This document shows positions 61,274-64,000 of a stretch of DNA of 64,000 nucleotides, in pieces. Within the stretch, counting starts at the first letter, position 1. Every line of letters starts with the position of its first letter. Location of the stretch: the NCBI GenBank assembly GCA_001770415.1, contig MEQX01000093.1, positions 1 to 64,000 of the forward strand, written 5' to 3'. The translations under genes and the position numbers were made by a program. Source of the stretch: Betaproteobacteria bacterium RIFCSPLOWO2_02_FULL_63_19 (GTDB taxonomy: Bacteria; Pseudomonadota; Gammaproteobacteria; Burkholderiales; SG8-39). The notes under the pieces are model-generated. The model worked only from the letters and a program-made list of their open reading frames with translations, had not been told where the DNA came from and searched no databases.

Positions 61274-62435
61274 GCATGTCCTTCCACGAGGAATTCTCCG
61301 CCAGGCTCTGGTTCACGGCGTCCACGACCGCCGTGGATACCAGCGCCTCACGCATCGTGGGCCGGTTGCCCCTAAGCTCAGCGGCGTCAACCCGCCGTGA
61401 GACGACGTCGAAAACGTCGCGAACGAACTGGTCGATGCTCTCGTGGCCGTAGCCGCGAAATGCAAGTTGTCCGTCCACGTCAGGGAGGTAATCCGAAAAA
61501 TAGGGGTTGATCTGCTGTATTCCGAGATCTTCGTGCACTACTTCGAGGCCCCGGTTCTTCTGGTCGCACTGAATCCTGCCGCGCGTGCCAATCACGCTGA
61601 ATTTCTGGTCCGACATCGCGCTGCTGCAGGCCGGATCGATCCAGTTGACGGAAATCTGCGAAACGAACCGGTCCGCTTTGTCCGCCGGGTTCTGCCAGAT
61701 TACGGTGGCGTGAACCGAGTCCCAGGTGTCGATCCCGTGCCGACGAAGCGTGCCTTCCGTGCCGACGGCCATGGCCCGGATGGGCACGCAACGCGTAAGA
61801 AACCAGATCAGGTCCACATAATGCACGCCAAGATATTGGAAGATATTCGTCCGGCTCGACCAGCTGCGAAACGTGGTCCATGGAATCGTGATTCTCTGGC
61901 TGTACTCCACGGTGAAATAGAGCAGCTTGCCGAGTGTTCGACTTTCCAACTCTCGACGCACCCAAAGATTGGTCGCATCCCATCGCTTGTGGAACTCCAC
62001 TACGCCGTAAAGCCCGTTTTCAGCGCGGATGCGCTCGAGCTCTCTGGCTTCAGCCAACGTCGGTGTTAGCGGCTTGACCACCAGGCAATGCATCGCCTGC
62101 CGCAGAATCGCCCGAGCGTAGGCGAAATGCAGGTGATCGGGTACTGAGACTATCGCGCAGTCATAGCGGGCGTCACTGCACAGCGCGGCTATTTCATCGT
62201 CCACCGTGCGTGCGATGGCGCGATAGCGCACCTTCAGGTCCGATCCAATCGTCGCATTAATTCGCGCCGCGGCCGCGTCGACCGTCGCAGCGTTAGCGGG
62301 GCTGGTGGCGACAACCGTGACCTCTTCGATGGGCAAGGCCTTCGATGTCTGCGCTAACGACGAAAGCACCGTCCCTGGACCCGTCCCGTCCCTTCCGGTT
62401 ACATACATGCCCGCCCCGATGACAAGTACCTTCAT
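61260..62435 (-). CDS. Gfo/Idh/MocA family oxidoreductase
   Basis: 391-aa NAD(P)-dependent sugar dehydrogenase. The Rossmann motif MKVLVIGAGMYVTGRDG is at the start, AIVSVPDHLHFAYARAIL follows, and the catalytic lysine is in LVVKPLTPTLAEARELERI (K-P motif, usually E-K-P). The C-terminal alpha/beta domain includes VVEFHKRWDATNLWVRREL and YLGVHYVDLIWFLTR, giving a histidine near the substrate. The start at MKVLVIG (62435) overlaps the CMP-synthetase stop by 4 bp. It probably oxidises or reduces the activated sugar or its precursor. Confidence 0.88.
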   Translation of the reverse strand: MKVLVIGAGMYVTGRDGTGPGTVLSSLAQTSKALPIEEVTVVATSPANAATVDAAAARINATIGSDLKVRYRAIARTVDDEIAALCSDARYDCAIVSVPDHLHFAYARAILRQAMHCLVVKPLTPTLAEARELERIRAENGLYGVVEFHKRWDATNLWVRRELESRTLGKLLYFTVEYSQRITIPWTTFRSWSSRTNIFQYLGVHYVDLIWFLTRCVPIRAMAVGTEGTLRRHGIDTWDSVHATVIWQNPADKADRFVSQISVNWIDPACSSAMSDQKFSVIGTRGRIQCDQKNRGLEVVHEDLGIQQINPYFSDYLPDVDGQLAFRGYGHESIDQFVRDVFDVVSRRVDAAELRGNRPTMREALVSTAVVDAVNQSLAENSSWKDMRDPV

Positions 62436-63160
62436 GCCTTGCCTCCAAACAGGCATTCAGCAATCCGCAAATCGCGCGGCGTATCGATGTCTATGACATC
62501 GTCCGGATTCATGACATACGGCAGGATAAAATCACCTGTCATCGATTTCTTGCGGAATATCGTCACCGGACGGGTCACGTCGATGACGCAATTGTAATAA
62601 TAGACTTGAGGCAGATCCTGACGCCTTAGCAGATACGGAACCGGGTTTTCACCCTTCATGATGGGGTCCAGAAATCCATCCCGATCGATGTAGAACATCC
62701 GATAGGGATGCTTGTCAGGCTGCGAGACGGAGCGCACCGAGTCGGCGTCGGGACGATTCTGGAGCAGAGTGATGCATTCGTCGATCCACTCGGACTTGCG
62801 ATACGGCGCGGTCGGACGAAGATGCACGACCAGGTCGGGGCGATAACTTTCCTGCTCTTCCAGGAAACGCAATGCGTGTTCGAAAACCGGAAGATCTAGA
62901 ACATGATCCTCAGCGAGCTCTGGCGGGCGCAAAAACGGAAGCTCGGCACCGCAGTCCAATGCAACGCGCCGAATTTCCTCGTCATCCGTGGATACGATCA
63001 CGCGGTTGACGAGCCGCGCCTGCGAGGCATGAACGATCGAGTGCGCCACGAGAGTCTTGCCGTTGAACTGCAGGAGGTTCTTGCGCTTGATTCCCTTCGA
63101 ACCTCCTCGCGCGGGAATGATCGCGAGCACCTTTGGAGGGGCGACCCGGCCGGAACTCAT
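62432..63160 (-). CDS. CMP-acylneuraminate (nonulosonate) cytidylyltransferase
   Basis: 242-aa enzyme that activates a 2-keto acidic sugar (sialic, legionaminic or similar) with CTP. The N-terminal nucleotide motif IIPARGGSKGIKRKNLL is at residues 14-30, with VIVSTDDEEI, LVVHLRPTAPYRKSEWIDE and the late DDVIDIDTPRDLRIAE providing the metal-binding acids. Kdo-type CMP synthetases are an alternative but differ in these segments. No NeuB (condensing enzyme) is seen, so the sugar is unidentified. It overlaps both adjacent genes by 4 bp. Confidence 0.88.
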   Translation of the reverse strand: MSSGRVAPPKVLAIIPARGGSKGIKRKNLLQFNGKTLVAHSIVHASQARLVNRVIVSTDDEEIRRVALDCGAELPFLRPPELAEDHVLDLPVFEHALRFLEEQESYRPDLVVHLRPTAPYRKSEWIDECITLLQNRPDADSVRSVSQPDKHPYRMFYIDRDGFLDPIMKGENPVPYLLRRQDLPQVYYYNCVIDVTRPVTIFRKKSMTGDFILPYVMNPDDVIDIDTPRDLRIAECLFGGKA

Positions 63161-63942
63161 TTAACAGCCTCTGTATAAAGCGACACGAATTTGCGCCCCT
63201 CGTCGTCCTTGTCGAGAAACAGTTCACTGCATTGCCCCTGCATGAACCCCGCGCGCTTCACCTGGCCGAATCCGCTGTTGGTGACATAGATGCTCAGCGT
63301 CTCAAAGTCCCAGGCGGAAACATGGCCGTATTCCTGCGTCACAAAACTGACAGCCTGCATAGGAGAAACTAGCCGACGGGATGCGCGCGCTGCATCGGCG
63401 CTCTGAATAAACATGAGCGTTTCCCAGCGCTCGAACCAACCGTTATCCCCTTCGCTGTAGTGTTGAACGAACAACGAAACGTCGGGCACGATCACCCTTA
63501 GGACGCTACCGGGTTTCATGACGCGGTAACACTCGCCCAGCAGGCGGCTGACTTCGGCATAGGTCAGATGTTCAAGGACATGCTCGCAGAATATACCGTC
63601 CACTGTGCCGTCGCTGATCTTCAGCGGACGCCGGAGATCGGCGCCATAGTCGATTCCGGGCGTGCCGAAGAAGTCGATGTTGGTGTACCCCTTCCTGCAA
63701 TGGGGACCACTACCCAGGTTGACATAGTTCCTGGTTTGGCGATCGAGAACCAAAGGAAATGCAAGTAGGTTACCCAGAAAGGCGCGCATCTCGAATACGA
63801 TGACGCTAAAAGCCGGATCCGGCAAGAAGAAGAACAGCGCTCTCAGCGCGCGTTTTACCGGACGCATCACGCTGACGGCACCGACACCGTGAATTCCAAA
63901 GTCAATGTTTGACGACCTCGTAAGCAGGTCGGTGGTCTCCAT
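63157..63942 (-). CDS. Class I SAM-dependent methyltransferase
   Basis: About 261-aa methyltransferase. SAM motif I is NYVNLGSGPHCRKGYTNIDFFGTPGIDYGADLRRPL, and the acidic loop continues to DGTVDGIFCEHVLEHLTYAEVSRLLGECYRVMKPGSVLRVIVPD, a hallmark of type-11 enzymes. The N-terminus has a hydrophobic stretch (LRALFFFLPDPAFSVIVFEM). The start is uncertain (63942 or MRPVKRAL at 63867; neither has a good ribosome binding site). It overlaps the CMP-synthetase gene by 4 bp. The gene is close to the right edge of the window, so upstream genes of the operon are not visible. Confidence 0.82.
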   Translation of the reverse strand: METTDLLTRSSNIDFGIHGVGAVSVMRPVKRALRALFFFLPDPAFSVIVFEMRAFLGNLLAFPLVLDRQTRNYVNLGSGPHCRKGYTNIDFFGTPGIDYGADLRRPLKISDGTVDGIFCEHVLEHLTYAEVSRLLGECYRVMKPGSVLRVIVPDVSLFVQHYSEGDNGWFERWETLMFIQSADAARASRRLVSPMQAVSFVTQEYGHVSAWDFETLSIYVTNSGFGQVKRAGFMQGQCSELFLDKDDEGRKFVSLYTEAVK

Positions 63943-64000
63943 CCTCGTACAAGAACATCGCCGCCAACCCATTTCCCTTGTCACCGCGACGGAATTTTAC

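Overview
The window looks like a chromosome segment of a GC-rich betaproteobacterium. This rests on gene order typical of that class: ispB/tRNA-Pro next to rplU-rpmA-obg-proB, a CNP1-like gene, rppH, proS and a lytic transglycosylase; ilvB-ilvN-ilvC-psd-pssA-leuA in one direction; a sigma factor followed by DUF3619, DUF3106 and RDD genes; and lptF/lptG divergent from pepA-holC-valS. I cannot name the genus from the sequence alone.

Region 1 (1-8.5 kb) is a catabolic/transport patch. It holds a TRAP substrate-binding protein (5' partial) convergent with its putative permease genes dctM and dctQ, a small YdhR-like monooxygenase, a fumarylacetoacetate hydrolase family enzyme, and an overlapping pair of hydantoinase/oxoprolinase family subunits. 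A gene-poor stretch of about 0.7 kb and tRNA-Pro(CGG) follow.

Region 2 (9.3-44.5 kb) is mostly conserved housekeeping: isoprenoid quinone side chain (ispB), ribosomal proteins L21 and L27, Obg, proline synthesis (proB), RNA 5'-end processing (rppH), proS, pyrF, branched-chain amino acid synthesis (leuA, ilvC, ilvN, ilvB), phosphatidylethanolamine synthesis (pssA, psd), LPS export (lptF, lptG), pepA, holC, valS, a BepA-like M48 protease, moaC and a MacAB-like efflux system. A rubrerythrin / Fe-S protein / DUF3501 cassette plus a two-CBS-domain protein sits inside the otherwise standard proB-to-rppH neighbourhood.

Region 3 (44.5-64 kb, running off the right edge) is a surface-polysaccharide locus. 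It has a UDP-galactopyranose-mutase-like flavoprotein, a GtrA protein, a polytopic membrane protein, an initiating polyprenyl-phosphate sugar transferase, two GT4 and one GT2 glycosyltransferases, an SDR epimerase/dehydratase and two FkbM methyltransferases on the opposite strand. It also has a DUF115/GT42-like protein, a hexapeptide acetyltransferase, and a tightly overlapped operon: SAM methyltransferase, CMP-acylneuraminate synthetase-like, Gfo/Idh dehydrogenase, Ldh-family dehydrogenase, GH57-like protein. I infer that this operon makes and activates an unusual CMP-linked acidic sugar, with the DUF115/GT42-like protein as candidate transferase. No NeuB, Wzx, Wzy or export genes are visible, so the locus is probably incomplete here.

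All function calls come from reading motifs and neighbourhoods; no database search was run.
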